From the NCBI GenBank assembly GCA_964406445.1, contig CAYORU010000002.1, positions 190,283-254,282 of the forward strand: a stretch of 64,000 nucleotides of DNA. The letters run 5' to 3'. The first letter of the stretch is position 1; the number at the start of each line of letters is the position of its first letter. The DNA is from SG8-30 sp964406445. GTDB lineage: Bacteria; Pseudomonadota; Gammaproteobacteria; Steroidobacterales; Steroidobacteraceae. The position numbers and the translations under genes were made by a program. Below the pieces are notes generated by a model. That model made no database searches, was not told where the DNA came from, and was given only the letters and a program-made list of their open reading frames with translations. This document shows, piece by piece, positions 44,908 to 56,000 of this stretch.

Positions 44908-45237
44908 ATGAGCGATTCGAGCCCCCTTTCCAGACCCGGCTACCTGGTGGTGCAGGGCGTCGTGACCGACCGCGAGGGCTTCAAGGCCTACAACGCGGCC
45001 CTGCCGCCAATCTACGCGAAATACGGCGGCCGCTACCTCGCCCTCGCGCCGGCGCCGCTCGTCGAGGTGGCCGAGGGCGCGCCGGAGAACCGCAGCGTCG
45101 TGGTCGCGCGCTTCCCGTCGAAGGAGGCGGCCTGGGCCTTCTGGAAGTCGCCCGAATACGCCGAGGCGAAGAAGCTGCGCGAGGGCAAGGGGACCTTCTA
45201 CGTGATGGTGCTCGAGGGACTGCCGGAAGACGCCTGA
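44908..45237 (+). CDS. DUF1330 protein
   Basis: A 109-residue dimeric alpha-beta barrel protein of the DUF1330 family: GYLVVQGVVTDREGFKAYNA, then GGRYLALAPAPLVEVAEG and VVVARFPSKEAAWAFWKSPE are the expected strands and helices. The biochemical role is not established. The start ATG 44908 lies in a gap that also carries the divergent promoter for the cysteine-rich gene. Confidence 0.85.
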   Translation: MSDSSPLSRPGYLVVQGVVTDREGFKAYNAALPPIYAKYGGRYLALAPAPLVEVAEGAPENRSVVVARFPSKEAAWAFWKSPEYAEAKKLREGKGTFYVMVLEGLPEDA

Positions 45238-45277
45238 GACCTGAAACCGGCGCGGCTGCCGGCGCGATCTGCCGGGT

Positions 45278-45916
45278 ATGGCGAGATCCACGATCAGCGG
45301 GCCGGCACTGGCTCCAGGCGACGCCGCCGCCCTCGGCGAGGCGGCACGCGAGCCTGCGCTGGCCCCGGCGCTCGTCGCCGACCTGCGGACCGACCACGCC
45401 GGGGAGACCGGCGCCGTGTACATCTACCTGGGCGTCCTCTTCGTGGCGCGTGATCCGCAGCTGCGCCACTTCGCCGAAGAGCACCTCGCGACCGAGACCG
45501 GCCACCTGGCCCTGATCGAGGCCGTCGTGCCGCCGCCGGAGCGCAGCCGCCTGATCGTCGCCTGGCGCGTCGCGGGCTGGTTCACCGGCGCGCTGCCGGC
45601 GCTGTTCGGGCCGAGGGCCGTCTACGCCACGATCGCCGCGGTGGAGGCCTTCGTCGACCGCCACTACGCCGCGCAGATCCGCTGGATCGACGCGACCGAC
45701 CCGGCGCGCGCCGACGTCCGCCTCCAGTCGCTGCGGACGCTGCTCGAGCGCTGCCGGCAGGACGAGGTGTCGCACCACGACCAGGCGGTAGCTGCCATGC
45801 GCGCGCACGGTGCCGGTGGCCGCGTGGCGGGTATCGGAACCGCGTTGCTCGCCGGCTGGGCGCGGATCGTCGCCGCCGGCTCGGCCGGCGCGGTGGCCCT
45901 GAGCCGGCGGCTGTGA
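45278..45916 (+). CDS. coq7: Coq7-type demethoxyubiquinone hydroxylase
   Basis: Di-iron hydroxylase (212 residues) of late ubiquinone synthesis, adding the C6 hydroxyl in bacteria that lack UbiF. Iron ligands appear in LRTDHAGETGAVYIYLG, EEHLATETGHL and CRQDEVSHHDQA plus EAFVDRHYAAQI. It overlaps ubiG by 4 bases (GTGA), so the two consecutive pathway steps (hydroxylation, then O-methylation) are translationally coupled. Confidence 0.92.
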   Translation: MARSTISGPALAPGDAAALGEAAREPALAPALVADLRTDHAGETGAVYIYLGVLFVARDPQLRHFAEEHLATETGHLALIEAVVPPPERSRLIVAWRVAGWFTGALPALFGPRAVYATIAAVEAFVDRHYAAQIRWIDATDPARADVRLQSLRTLLERCRQDEVSHHDQAVAAMRAHGAGGRVAGIGTALLAGWARIVAAGSAGAVALSRRL

Positions 45917-46713
45917 GCGCGGCGTCCGCGAGCCGTACCGTCCGGCCCGGGGAGGTCGCGCGCTTCGAGCGCCTCGCCGCGACCTGGTGGGACCCGCGCG
46001 GCCCGATGCGCCCGCTGCACGTGGTCAACGCGCTGCGGCTCGGCTACGTGCTCGAGCGGATCGCGGCGCACGCCGGCCGGCCGCCGGGCGAGCTCGGCGG
46101 CCTCGCCATCGCCGACATCGGCTGCGGCGCGGGCCTGCTCTGCGAGCCGCTCGCGGCGCGCGGCGCACGCGTGGTCGGCATCGACGCCACGCCGGGCAAC
46201 GTGGCGGCGGCGCGGCTGCATGCCGGCGAGGCCGGCCTCGCGATCGACTATCGCCTGGGCGATCCGGCGACTGCGCTCGGTGCGCGCGAGTGCTTCGACG
46301 TCATCCTGATGCTCGAGGTCGTCGAGCACGTGGACGACGTGGATGCCTTCGTCGCCGACGCGGCGCGGCACCTGGCGCCCGGCGGATTGCTGGTGGCGTC
46401 GACCATCAACCGGACGGCCCGCAGCTTCCTGCTGGCGATCGTCGGCGCGGAGTACCTGCTGCGCCTGCTGCCGGTCGGCACGCACCGCTGGGGCCAGTTC
46501 GTCACGCCGCGGGAGCTGGCCGACGCCGCCGGGCGCGCGGGCCTGCGTCGCGTCGAGCAGCGCGGCATGCGCTACCTGCCGGTGCTGCACCGCGCCTCGT
46601 GGACGAGCGACGTCTCGGTGAACTACATCGCGAGCTTCGGCAGATCCGTCACGCCGCAGGGCGCGTCGCGAGGCGGCGACGCGGCGCCGGCGCGAGCCCG
46701 CGGCGAGTGGTGA
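45913..46713 (+). CDS. ubiG: Ubiquinone biosynthesis O-methyltransferase UbiG
   Basis: SAM-dependent methyltransferase (266 residues) for both O-methylation steps of ubiquinone synthesis. Motif I is IADIGCGAGLL (about 66-76), then VVGIDATPGN and DVILMLEVVEHVDD, and the C-terminal region VTPRELADAAGRAGLRRVE. The N-terminal FERLAATWWDPRGPMRPLH is UbiG-typical. GTG 45913 overlaps the coq7 stop. The C-terminal 30 residues are Ala/Arg-rich and unusual. Identity is secure. Confidence 0.94.
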   Translation: MSAASASRTVRPGEVARFERLAATWWDPRGPMRPLHVVNALRLGYVLERIAAHAGRPPGELGGLAIADIGCGAGLLCEPLAARGARVVGIDATPGNVAAARLHAGEAGLAIDYRLGDPATALGARECFDVILMLEVVEHVDDVDAFVADAARHLAPGGLLVASTINRTARSFLLAIVGAEYLLRLLPVGTHRWGQFVTPRELADAAGRAGLRRVEQRGMRYLPVLHRASWTSDVSVNYIASFGRSVTPQGASRGGDAAPARARGEW

Positions 46714-46882
46714 TCCTGCGCCCGATTTGGTAGCATTTTGACACCTGAGCGCCTCTTCGAGGCGCTACGGTTCCCTGCGGCGCAACTCGCGTCGCCGCCG
46801 CCCGAAGGGCGGCTCACCGGGGCCGTGATGCTGCCGAGTGCCCGCATCTGTCCCCGCCCAGCCACCGAGCAGGGAGATGCCG
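46714..46882 (+). promoter_or_regulatory. Possible structured leader of the KamA gene
   Basis: The 169 bases before the radical SAM gene hold a clean stem-loop AGCGCCTC/GAGGCGCT (46748-46755 with 46759-46766) and a second GC-rich stem around 46797-46815 (GCCGCCC-GAAG-GGCGGC-like). This could be a leader RNA or just local GC-rich structure. No known riboswitch consensus was recognised. Confidence 0.3.
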
Positions 46883-48194
<1,312 letters not shown>

Positions 48195-48220
<26 letters not shown>

Positions 48221-48803
48221 CGCTGCCGAAGCGCAGCGCAAGGTAGGCGAGCGCCGTCGCCGCGGCGTCGCCCGTGGCGGTGTGGCGCGCGAGGGGCGGG
48301 ATGCCGGCGTCGGCGAGGATCGCGTCGAGGTCGGCGAACCCCGAATGGTCGTCCACCTCGCGCCGGCTCCACAGCCGGTGCAGGTTGCGCAGGTCGTAGG
48401 CGGCGACGCCGAGAACCGGCAGGCCACCGGCCCGCAGGGCGCGGTCCAGCACCGCGCGGTCGAAGTCCACGCAGTAGCCGAGCAGCGGCCGGTCGCCGAG
48501 CCAGTCGCGGAAGCGGCCGAGCGCTTCGCGCGGCGGCAGCCCCTGCTCGAGATCCATCGCGCGCAGGCGATGGATGCGCACCGAGTCGGCATGCGTGGGC
48601 CCGTCGCGCCGAAGCAGCGCCTCGAAGCGGTCGCTGATCAGCACCCGGCGCCCGGTCACGGGCACCGCGCCGATGGAGATGACCTCGGCGGTCCGCGGGT
48701 CGAGGCCGGTCGTCTCGACGTCGAGCGCCACAAGGTCGGCGTCCTCGGGAGGCCAGCCGCGGAGGCCCGCGGGAACCAGGCGGCCGAGCAGGCGGCGCAG
48801 CAC
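48195..48803 (-). CDS. DnaQ-like 3'-5' exonuclease
   Basis: A 202-residue DEDDh-type exonuclease: ExoI motif D28-x-E30 (VALDVETTGLD), ExoII in LLGYCVDFDRAVLD and ExoIII in HTATGDAAATALAYL. There is no polymerase or BRCT domain. GTG 48803 starts 4 bases after the DUF294 protein's stop, so it is in the same operon. The same exonuclease/DUF294/symporter set is, from memory, conserved as a unit in many proteobacteria. Its substrate in this setting is unknown. Confidence 0.88.
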
Positions 48804-48807
48804 GGTC

Positions 48808-50625
48808 CTAGATCCCGTGGCGGAAGTGCGCGCCCAGGAAGTCCTGGAAGCCCTTCACCACCCGCAGCGCGTCCCGCAGCAGGTCGCGGTCCAGCCGCCG
48901 CAGGCGGGCGAGATCGACGCGGTTGGTCGGCGCCTCGCCGCGCTCGAGCGCCGTGAGCTGCTGGGCGAGCCGCAGCCGCAGCATCACCGCGAGCGCCTGC
49001 TGCACGTCCGCCGCGAGCTGGGCGCTCAGCACGCCCCGGGCGGCGAGCGCGTCCGCCCGCTCGAAGGAGTTGGTGCAGCGCAGGCCGTTCTCGGCGGCCA
49101 GCGCGCGCAGGCCGTGGACGGTCGGGAAGATGCCGCCGCGCTTGAGGTCGACGGCGGGCTCGCGGCCGAAGGGATTCCGCAGGGTCAGCGGCGCGTGGAA
49201 CTCGATCGCGGGGCGGACGAAGAAGTGCAGCCAGATCTGGTCCCGCCCGAGGCCGGCGAGCGCCTCGCCGAGCGGCGCGTACAGCGATTCGGCGCCCGCA
49301 ACGGGCTGGGCGTCCATCAGGATCGCGGTGTCGAGTTGCGCCTGGGGCGTGGCGTCGCGCTTGAGGCGCTCGATCCGCTCCAGCCACTCTCGGACGCTGC
49401 CCCGCCAGGCGGGATTCGAGACCATCACCTTGCCGGGGCAGGGCGGGTAGCCGAGCGCCGCGAGCCCGTCGCTCAGCGCCTGCGCCGGTCCGGCGACGTC
49501 GACGTCCGCGACACCCTCGCCGAGGACGAGCGCGTTGTCCTGGTCGGTGCGCAGGATCTGCTCGCTGCGGCCCTCGCTGCCGAGCACCAGCAGGCAGCAG
49601 CGCTGCCGCAGCTCCGGCGGGAGGGTGAGGTCGTACAGCCGCGAGAGGATCCTGCCGTTCAGGGCGCTCACCATCTCGCCGAGGTGGCGCATGTGGGCGC
49701 CGGTCGCCTGCAGCGTGCGCACCAGCGAGGTCAGCCCGGCGGCCGCCTCGGCCAGTTCCTCGCGGGTCGCGGCCCGGGCGATGCGCAGCCCGACGATGTG
49801 CGAGTGACTCGAGTAGTGGCTCAGCACCTCGGCGAGCCCCAGCGTGCCGACCAGCTGGCCGCCGCGGGTCACCGCGACCCGCTCGATGCGCCGCCGGGTC
49901 ATGGACACCAGCGCCTCGAACAGCGGCGCGTCGGCTTCGCAGTCGACGACAGGCCGGCGCGCCAGCGCCGCGACCGGGCTGTCGAGCGGCCGGGCGTCGA
50001 GCGCGAGCGCGTCGAGCATGTCGGTGCGGGTGCAGATGCCCAGGCCGCCTTCGGCCTCGACGAACACGCAGTCGACCTGGCGCTCGCGCATGCGCCGCGC
50101 GGCCTCGGCAATGGTCGCCCCGGGTGGCAGCACCACCGCCTCGGCGAGCGTAGCCTCGCCGGTGCGCGTGAGCATCAGCTCGCCCAGGTCGCTCTGTGCG
50201 CCCGAGGCGCCGGCCAGCGCCGTCTTGCGCGACAGCGAGTCGAGGAAGTAGGCGGCGAAGCGGCCGTTCGCCTCGACCGCGGCGCGAAAGGCGTCGGCCG
50301 GCACCGTCCAGAGCAGCGTGTCCTCGAGCGTTTCGTACCGGTGGCGCGAGCGGCCCGTGAGGCAGGCCATCGAGCCGAACAGGTCGCCCGGGCCGTACTC
50401 GGCGAATACGCGCGGCTCGCCGGGACCGCCGACGCCGTCCAGCGCGGCGACGTGGCCCTTCAGGATGACGTAGAGGAAGTTGGACGAGGTGCCGGCCTCG
50501 AGGATCCGGCTGCCCTGCGGCTCGAAGCCGACGTCCACGCGCCGGCCGAGCGCCGTGCGTTGTTCGGCGGTCAGCAGGTCGAAGGGCGCGACCGAAAAAT
50601 CGAACTCGCCGAGCAGCGTGTTCAT
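48808..50625 (-). CDS. CNB-CBS-DUF294 nucleotidyltransferase-like protein
   Basis: A 605-residue signalling-type protein. Domains: cyclic-nucleotide-binding fold (about 15-130, EYGPGDLFGSMACLTG), CBS pair (about 155-280), DUF294 nucleotidyltransferase fold (about 300-430, LGSEGRSEQILRTDQDNALV with GS and D-x-D, the GlnD-like catalytic motif), and a C-terminal DUF294-associated domain (to 605). Such proteins may modify or control the neighbouring symporter by a nucleotidyl signal. It is downstream of the symporter gene with a hairpin and a 3'-end repeat in between. Confidence 0.88.
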   Translation of the reverse strand: MNTLLGEFDFSVAPFDLLTAEQRTALGRRVDVGFEPQGSRILEAGTSSNFLYVILKGHVAALDGVGGPGEPRVFAEYGPGDLFGSMACLTGRSRHRYETLEDTLLWTVPADAFRAAVEANGRFAAYFLDSLSRKTALAGASGAQSDLGELMLTRTGEATLAEAVVLPPGATIAEAARRMRERQVDCVFVEAEGGLGICTRTDMLDALALDARPLDSPVAALARRPVVDCEADAPLFEALVSMTRRRIERVAVTRGGQLVGTLGLAEVLSHYSSHSHIVGLRIARAATREELAEAAAGLTSLVRTLQATGAHMRHLGEMVSALNGRILSRLYDLTLPPELRQRCCLLVLGSEGRSEQILRTDQDNALVLGEGVADVDVAGPAQALSDGLAALGYPPCPGKVMVSNPAWRGSVREWLERIERLKRDATPQAQLDTAILMDAQPVAGAESLYAPLGEALAGLGRDQIWLHFFVRPAIEFHAPLTLRNPFGREPAVDLKRGGIFPTVHGLRALAAENGLRCTNSFERADALAARGVLSAQLAADVQQALAVMLRLRLAQQLTALERGEAPTNRVDLARLRRLDRDLLRDALRVVKGFQDFLGAHFRHGI

Positions 50626-50675
50626 TCGCCGATTCTAGGGCGGAACGCGCAAACAGTCCGCGCTTCCCGGAAGGA

Positions 50676-50699
50676 AGGGGCGGCCCCGTGGCCGCCCCT
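50676..50699 (-). terminator. Hairpin after the symporter gene
   Basis: A 10-bp stem (AGGGGCGGCC/GGCCGCCCCT, 50676-50685 with 50690-50699) with a 4-base loop follows the symporter stop codon on the minus strand, followed by TTCCTTCC rather than a clean T run. It may be a partial terminator or an RNA-stabilising hairpin between the symporter and the DUF294 gene. Confidence 0.4.
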
Positions 50700-50701
50700 G
50701 C

Positions 50702-50736
50702 GCAAACTGCAAGCGAATGTCCCCTGTGGTTTGCGG
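50702..50736 (-). repeat. AGGGGACATTCGC repeat after the symporter stop
   Basis: On the minus strand this reads GCAAACC-ACAGGGGACATTCGC-TTGCAGTTTGC, with imperfect inverted ends (GCAAAC...GTTTGC). It starts 4 bases past the symporter stop codon. The same core occurs four times at 56927-57096. Confidence 0.75.
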
Positions 50737-50740
50737 GGGC

Positions 50741-52444
50741 TCAGTGGTGGGTCGCGCCGCCCGCGCCGCGCGGCACGCGGATGTGGTCCACCAGCTCCTG
50801 GATCTCGGCCGGCGGCGGCCTGGTCGAGTGGCTCACGGCGTAGGTGACGGCGATGTTGAGCAGCATGCCGATCGTGCCGATGCCCTCGGGCGAGACGCCG
50901 AACAGCCAGTTGTCCGCCACGTTCGCGGCGGGGTTCACGAACTTGAAGTAGATGATGTAGCTCGCCGTGAAGGTGATGCCCGTGACCATCCCGGCGATCG
51001 CGCCCTGCATGTTGGTGCGCTTGTCGAAGATGCCGAGGATGATCGCGGGGAAGAACGACGATGCGGCGAGGCCGAAGGCGAATGCGACCACCTGCGCAAC
51101 GAAGCCGGGCGGATTGATGCCGAGGTAGCCGGCCACGAAGATCGCGCCCGCCGCGGCCAGGCGCGCGTAGAGCAGCTCCTGCTTCTCGGTGATCCCCGGC
51201 ATGACCACCTTCTTCAGCAGGTCGTGGGAGATCGCCGAGGAGATGACGAGCAGCAGCCCGGCCGCCGTCGACAGCGCCGCGGCGAGGCCGCCCGCCGCCA
51301 CCAGCGCGATCACCCAGGCCGGCAGCCTCGCGATCTCCGGGTTGGCCAGCACCATGATGTCGTTGTCGATCCTGGTCATCTCGTTGCGCTCGTCCTTGGC
51401 GTAGAACATGCGCCCATCCCCGTTCTTGTCCTCCCACTGGATGAGCCCGGTCTTCTCCCAGTTCCTGATCCAGGAGGGCGCCTCCTCGTACAGCACGCCC
51501 TGGCCCTCGGGGCCGTTGATCGTCTCGATCATGTTGGCGCGCGCGAACGCCGCCACCGCCGGCGCGGTGGTGTACAGCAGCGCGATGAACAGCAGCGCCC
51601 AGCCCGCGGAGATGCGCGCGTCGCTGACCTTCGGCACGGTGAAGAAGCGCACGATCACGTGCGGCAGGCCCGCCGTGCCGACCATCAGCGCCGCGGTGAT
51701 GCAGAACACGTCGAAGGTGCCCTTGACCCCCGAGGTGTAGGCGCTGAAGCCGAGCTCGGTGTTCAGGCCGTCGAGCTTGTCGAGCAGGTAGGTGCCGTCG
51801 GCGAGCGTGCCGCCGAAGCCAAGCTGCGGGACCACGTTGCCGGTCATGAGCAGCGAGATGAAGATCGCCGGCACGAGGTAGGCGAAGATCAGCACGCAGT
51901 ACTGCGCGACCTGCGTGTAGGTGATGCCCTTCATGCCGCCGAGCACCGCGTAGAAGAACACGATCGCCATGCCGACGATGACGCCGGTGTTGATGTCCAC
52001 CTCGAGGAAGCGCGAGAAGACGATGCCGACGCCGCGCATCTGGCCCGCGACGTAGGTGAAGGACACGAACACCGCGCAGACGACCGCGACCAGGCGCGCG
52101 GTGTCGGAGTAGTAGCGGTCGCCGATGAAGTCCGGAACCGTGTACTTGCCGAACTTGCGGAGGTAGGGCGCCAGCAGCAGCGCGAGCAGCACGTAGCCGC
52201 CGGTCCACCCCATGAGGTACACGGCGCCGTCGCGGCCCATGAAGGAGATCAGGCCGGCCATGGAGATGAACGAGGCCGCCGACATCCAGTCCGCGGCGGT
52301 GGCCATGCCGTTCGCCACCGGGTGAACGCCGCCACCCGCGACGTAGTATTCCTTCGTCGAGCCGACGCGGCTCCAGATCGCGATGCCGATGTAGAGCGCA
52401 AAGGAGGCGCCCACGATCAGGTAGGTCCAGGTCATGACGGACAT
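50741..52444 (-). CDS. Sodium:solute symporter (acetate/ActP-like)
   Basis: A 567-residue transporter of the SSS family, 12-13 helices. Segments such as GTAGLPHVIVRFFTVPKV (sodium/substrate region), EYYVAGGGVHPVANGMATAA and AAALSTAAGLLLVISSAIS match the ActP-type subfamily. It probably takes up acetate or another small monocarboxylate. A DUF4212 partner gene begins 15 bases upstream, the usual arrangement of this two-component symporter. Downstream lie the DUF294 and exonuclease genes. A long loop of about 60 charged residues (about 325-385) is noteworthy. Confidence 0.92.
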   Translation of the reverse strand: MSVMTWTYLIVGASFALYIGIAIWSRVGSTKEYYVAGGGVHPVANGMATAADWMSAASFISMAGLISFMGRDGAVYLMGWTGGYVLLALLLAPYLRKFGKYTVPDFIGDRYYSDTARLVAVVCAVFVSFTYVAGQMRGVGIVFSRFLEVDINTGVIVGMAIVFFYAVLGGMKGITYTQVAQYCVLIFAYLVPAIFISLLMTGNVVPQLGFGGTLADGTYLLDKLDGLNTELGFSAYTSGVKGTFDVFCITAALMVGTAGLPHVIVRFFTVPKVSDARISAGWALLFIALLYTTAPAVAAFARANMIETINGPEGQGVLYEEAPSWIRNWEKTGLIQWEDKNGDGRMFYAKDERNEMTRIDNDIMVLANPEIARLPAWVIALVAAGGLAAALSTAAGLLLVISSAISHDLLKKVVMPGITEKQELLYARLAAAGAIFVAGYLGINPPGFVAQVVAFAFGLAASSFFPAIILGIFDKRTNMQGAIAGMVTGITFTASYIIYFKFVNPAANVADNWLFGVSPEGIGTIGMLLNIAVTYAVSHSTRPPPAEIQELVDHIRVPRGAGGATHH

Positions 52445-52459
52445 GCGGATGCCTCCCGG

Positions 52460-52717
52460 TCAGTCTTCGTGGACGTCGTGCTGCCGGTCCAGGCGGTTCA
52501 TGAGCCGCACGTAGACGAAGATCAGCGCGACGAAGACGTAGATCGAGCCCTGCTGGGCGAAGAAGAAGCCGAGCTTGAAGCCGGCGAATCGGAACTGGTC
52601 GAGCCAGTCCGCCAGCAGGATCCCGAAGCCGAAGGAGACGACGAACCAGATGGCCAGCAGCGTGGCCACGATCCCCAGGTTCGCCTTCCAGTAGGCGCCC
52701 ATTTTTTCCTTGCTCAC
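52460..52717 (-). CDS. DUF4212 small membrane partner of the symporter
   Basis: An 85-residue protein with two membrane helices (VATLLAIWFVVSFGFGILLA and FFFAQQGSIYVFVALIFVYV) and the KANLG start typical of DUF4212. Its consistent position just before ActP-like symporters suggests a small subunit. GTG 52717 fits the family N-terminus (VSKEKMGAYWKANLG) with a purine-rich site upstream; ATG 52702 is an alternative. Confidence 0.87.
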   Translation of the reverse strand: MSKEKMGAYWKANLGIVATLLAIWFVVSFGFGILLADWLDQFRFAGFKLGFFFAQQGSIYVFVALIFVYVRLMNRLDRQHDVHED

Positions 52718-52912
52718 GACCGGGTCCCCCCTTCGGCCGGTAGTCGGCCCGGAGGCAATGTAGCAATCGATGCGCGCCCGGTCGGTCGGACTTTGGTCGA
52801 AGGGCCGGCGGTGGAGGGCCGACAACCGAGCAAGGTCGCGCCACCATCCAGCCGTCGCCGGGCAGCTCGCGGTCCGCTTCGGAAACTCCCGATGCGGGGT
52901 GCCCCGTCACGG

Positions 52913-52942
52913 ATGACAGGGTTGCGTCGTTCTGACTACACT
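52913..52942 (+). promoter_or_regulatory. Candidate sigma-70 promoter of the first TonB receptor
   Basis: ATGACA (52913-52918) and TACACT (52937-52942) with an 18-base spacer lie about 75 bases before the receptor GTG. They match five and four of six consensus bases. The 300-base space (52718-53017) separates divergent genes and otherwise shows nothing I can name. Confidence 0.4.
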
Positions 52943-53017
52943 CGGAAAGCCAAAGTTGCCTCCGTTCTGGCGGCGCGTTGGCCGAAAACAACATCCAGGA
53001 ATCGCAGGGAGGTCACC

Positions 53018-56000
53018 GTGAATTCGAGAACGCCTCTTGCCCGGGCCGTCAGCCTCGCCCTGGCGGCCGCCGCGCTCGGCGCGAACCATGCTGCCGTCGC
53101 GCAGGACAGCGACCCGGCCGCTCGCGGCCAGGAACCTGCCATGGAAGAAGTCGTCGTCACCGGCTCGCGGATCCGGCGCGACACCTTCTCGGCGCCGCAG
53201 CCCATGGATGTGATCGCCCCGGAGCAGGCATTCGTGCAGGGCGTGGGCAGCATCAGCTCGCTGCTGCAGTCGGGCACCACGGCGGCGGGCTCGCCGCAAG
53301 TGACGGCTGCGACTTCCTCCGCGTTCGTCCAGGCCGGCGGCACCGGTGCCCAGACGCTCTCCTTGCGTGGTCTAGGCGCCAATCGCACCCTCGTGCTGCT
53401 GAACGGCCGTCGGGCAGGGCCAGCCGGCACGCGCGGCGAAGTCTCGTCGTTCGACTTCAACGTCCTGCCGCTGTCCGTGATCGAGCGCGTGGAGATCCTG
53501 AAGGACGGGGCCTCGTCGATCTACGGCTCGGATGCGGTCGCCGGTGTCGTCAACATCATCACGAAGACCGGCGAGGGCCTCGACATCGACGCCTACTACT
53601 CGGCACCGCAGCGCAGCGGCGGGGAGGAGGGGCGGTTCAACGTTTCCTGGGGCAAGAACTTCGAGCGCGGCCGCTTCCGCGTGACGGCGGACTACCACAA
53701 GGAGGAGGAACTCGCCCGCGGCGACCGGAGCTGGTTCCGCTGCGCCGAGCAGTACATCTTCAGCCCGACCACGGGGGAGCGTCGCGACGTCGTCGATCCG
53801 CGCACCAACAACCCGGCCTGCCGCGACCTGCTGTGGGGCCACGTCTGGCTGTACAACTACCAGACCTTCTTCGGCAGCTCGAACGTGCCGACCCGGACGC
53901 GCACGCTGGGCCAGTTCGACTATGACGGCGACCTCGGCAACTACATCCCGCCGATCGCCGTGGACCCCGGCCAGCCCCAGTTCCTGACCACGCCGCCCGG
54001 CTGGTTCCTCGTGAACTACGATCGCCGGTCCGACTCGGTCGCGAACATGGACCACCCGTTCCAGGATGCCGAGTCCCTGAACCCCGAGGTCGAGCGCACG
54101 ACTTTCTTCGCCGATGGCGAGTTCGAGATCGCCGACGGCCTCACCGCCTATGGCGAAGTCCTCCTCAACCGTCGCAAGACCAAGGCCAACAGCTATCGGC
54201 AGTTCTGGACCTACATCTACAGCTCGAACTTCGACTTCGTGGACTTCACCCCCGGCGTGGGTGGCAGCCCTGCGAGCCAGGGCTGGGGCGGTGCGGTGTG
54301 GCTGTCGCCGACCCCGATCACCGACCACAGCGGCGACGAGATCACCGTCGATTACCAGCGCTTCGTCGCCGGGCTGAGGGGCGGCATCGGCCCGCGCTGG
54401 AACTGGGAGGCGTCGGCTCAGTACTCGAAGTCGGAAGGCGACTACGTCAACAAGCAGATCTACAACGATTCGATCGAGGACTACTGGTTCCAGACGACGG
54501 CGACCTGCGCCGACTGGGCGCCGACCACCTCCGTCCGCGGCGCACCCTGCGTCGACGTTCCATGGCTCGACCCGCAGTTCCTCGCAGGCAACATCTCGGC
54601 GCCGGTGCGCGATTTCCTGTTCGGCGTCGAGAGGGGCAACACCGAGTACACGCAGTGGACCGTCGAGGCCTACGTCACCGGTCCCGTGTTCGACCTTCCT
54701 GCCGGGCCGGTGAGCATCGCCATCGGCGCGCAGTACCAGGAGGACGAGATTCGCGACGTGCCAGGCGAGATCACCCGCGCAGGGAACGCCTGGGGGAACA
54801 CCTCGGCCGGCATCACCGCGGGTGACGACAACACCCAGGCAGTCTTCGCCGAGGTCGAGATTCCTCTGGTCGCGGACAAGCCCTTCATGCGCGCCGTGAC
54901 GCTGACGGCTTCGGGCCGCTACAACGAAGTCGACTCGTACGGCAGCGGCGATACGTACAAGGTCGGCCTCAACTGGCAGATCAACGACTCCTGGCGGATC
55001 CGCGCCAGCCAGGGCACGTCATTCCGCACGCCGGCGCTGTTCGAGCTCTACCTGGCCGACCAGACGAGCTTCGAGGACCAGCGGGCGGTCGACCCCTGCA
55101 TCGGCTGGGGCGACGCGCTCGCCGCGGGCCAGATCTCCCAGCGGGTCGCCGACAACTGCTCTGCCGACGGGATTGCCCCGGACTTCGGCGGCGGGGTCAT
55201 CTCGGCGGAGATCACGACTGGCGGCGGATTGGGCGTGCTGAAGGCGGAGACGTCCGACTCGTTCACCGCGGGCATCGTCTGGACGCCGACCTTCGCCGAG
55301 CTGTCCGTGTCGCTCGACTACTTCGACATCGAGGTGAAGGACGAGGTCGGCTCCCTCGAGCCTGACCAGATCGTGGGCGGCTGCTACACCTCGAATTTCT
55401 TCCCGGACGACCCGCTCTGCGACCTGTTCCGCCGCCGTGGCCCTCAGGATGCGGTGAACGACCAGGGCATCGACGACATCTCGGCGAGCTTCATCAACAT
55501 CAACTCGCAGCAGAACGAGGGCATCGACCTCACGGCGATCTGGCGGCTGCAGGCAGGGCAGCTCGGCAGCCTGACGCTCGAGACCCAGCACACCTACCAG
55601 TTGACCCAGAAGCGGGGGCTGTTCGAGGGAACCGTGGAGGACCTCAACGGCCTGCTCGGCGAGCCGAAGTGGGTCGGGCGCCTCAACGCCACCCTCGACC
55701 GCGGTCCGTGGACCTTCTTCTGGGGGATCAACATGGTGGGTGATTCCTCGAGCGAGCGCGAGAACGACGGGAACACCACGACGTATCGCGGCGAAACAGT
55801 CCGTGTGGTGCTCAAGACCGACAGGGTCTTCTACCACAACGCCTCGGTGTCCCGTGAATTCGGCGAGGGCCTGAAGGCGATCGTCGGCGTCTCCAACGTG
55901 TTCGACGAGGAGCCGCCGCAGATCACGACCCTTGCGACCGACGCGGACGCATTCGTGACGACGGTGGGCAACTCGGCTTTCGAAACGCAGTACGACTGGT

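Noticed and set aside
50717..53017. Long open reading frame continuing upstream of the first TonB receptor
   Set aside because: It runs antisense through the symporter gene with a Arg/His/Asp-rich composition typical of GC-rich shadow frames; the receptor's signal peptide and ribosome site put the start at 53018.
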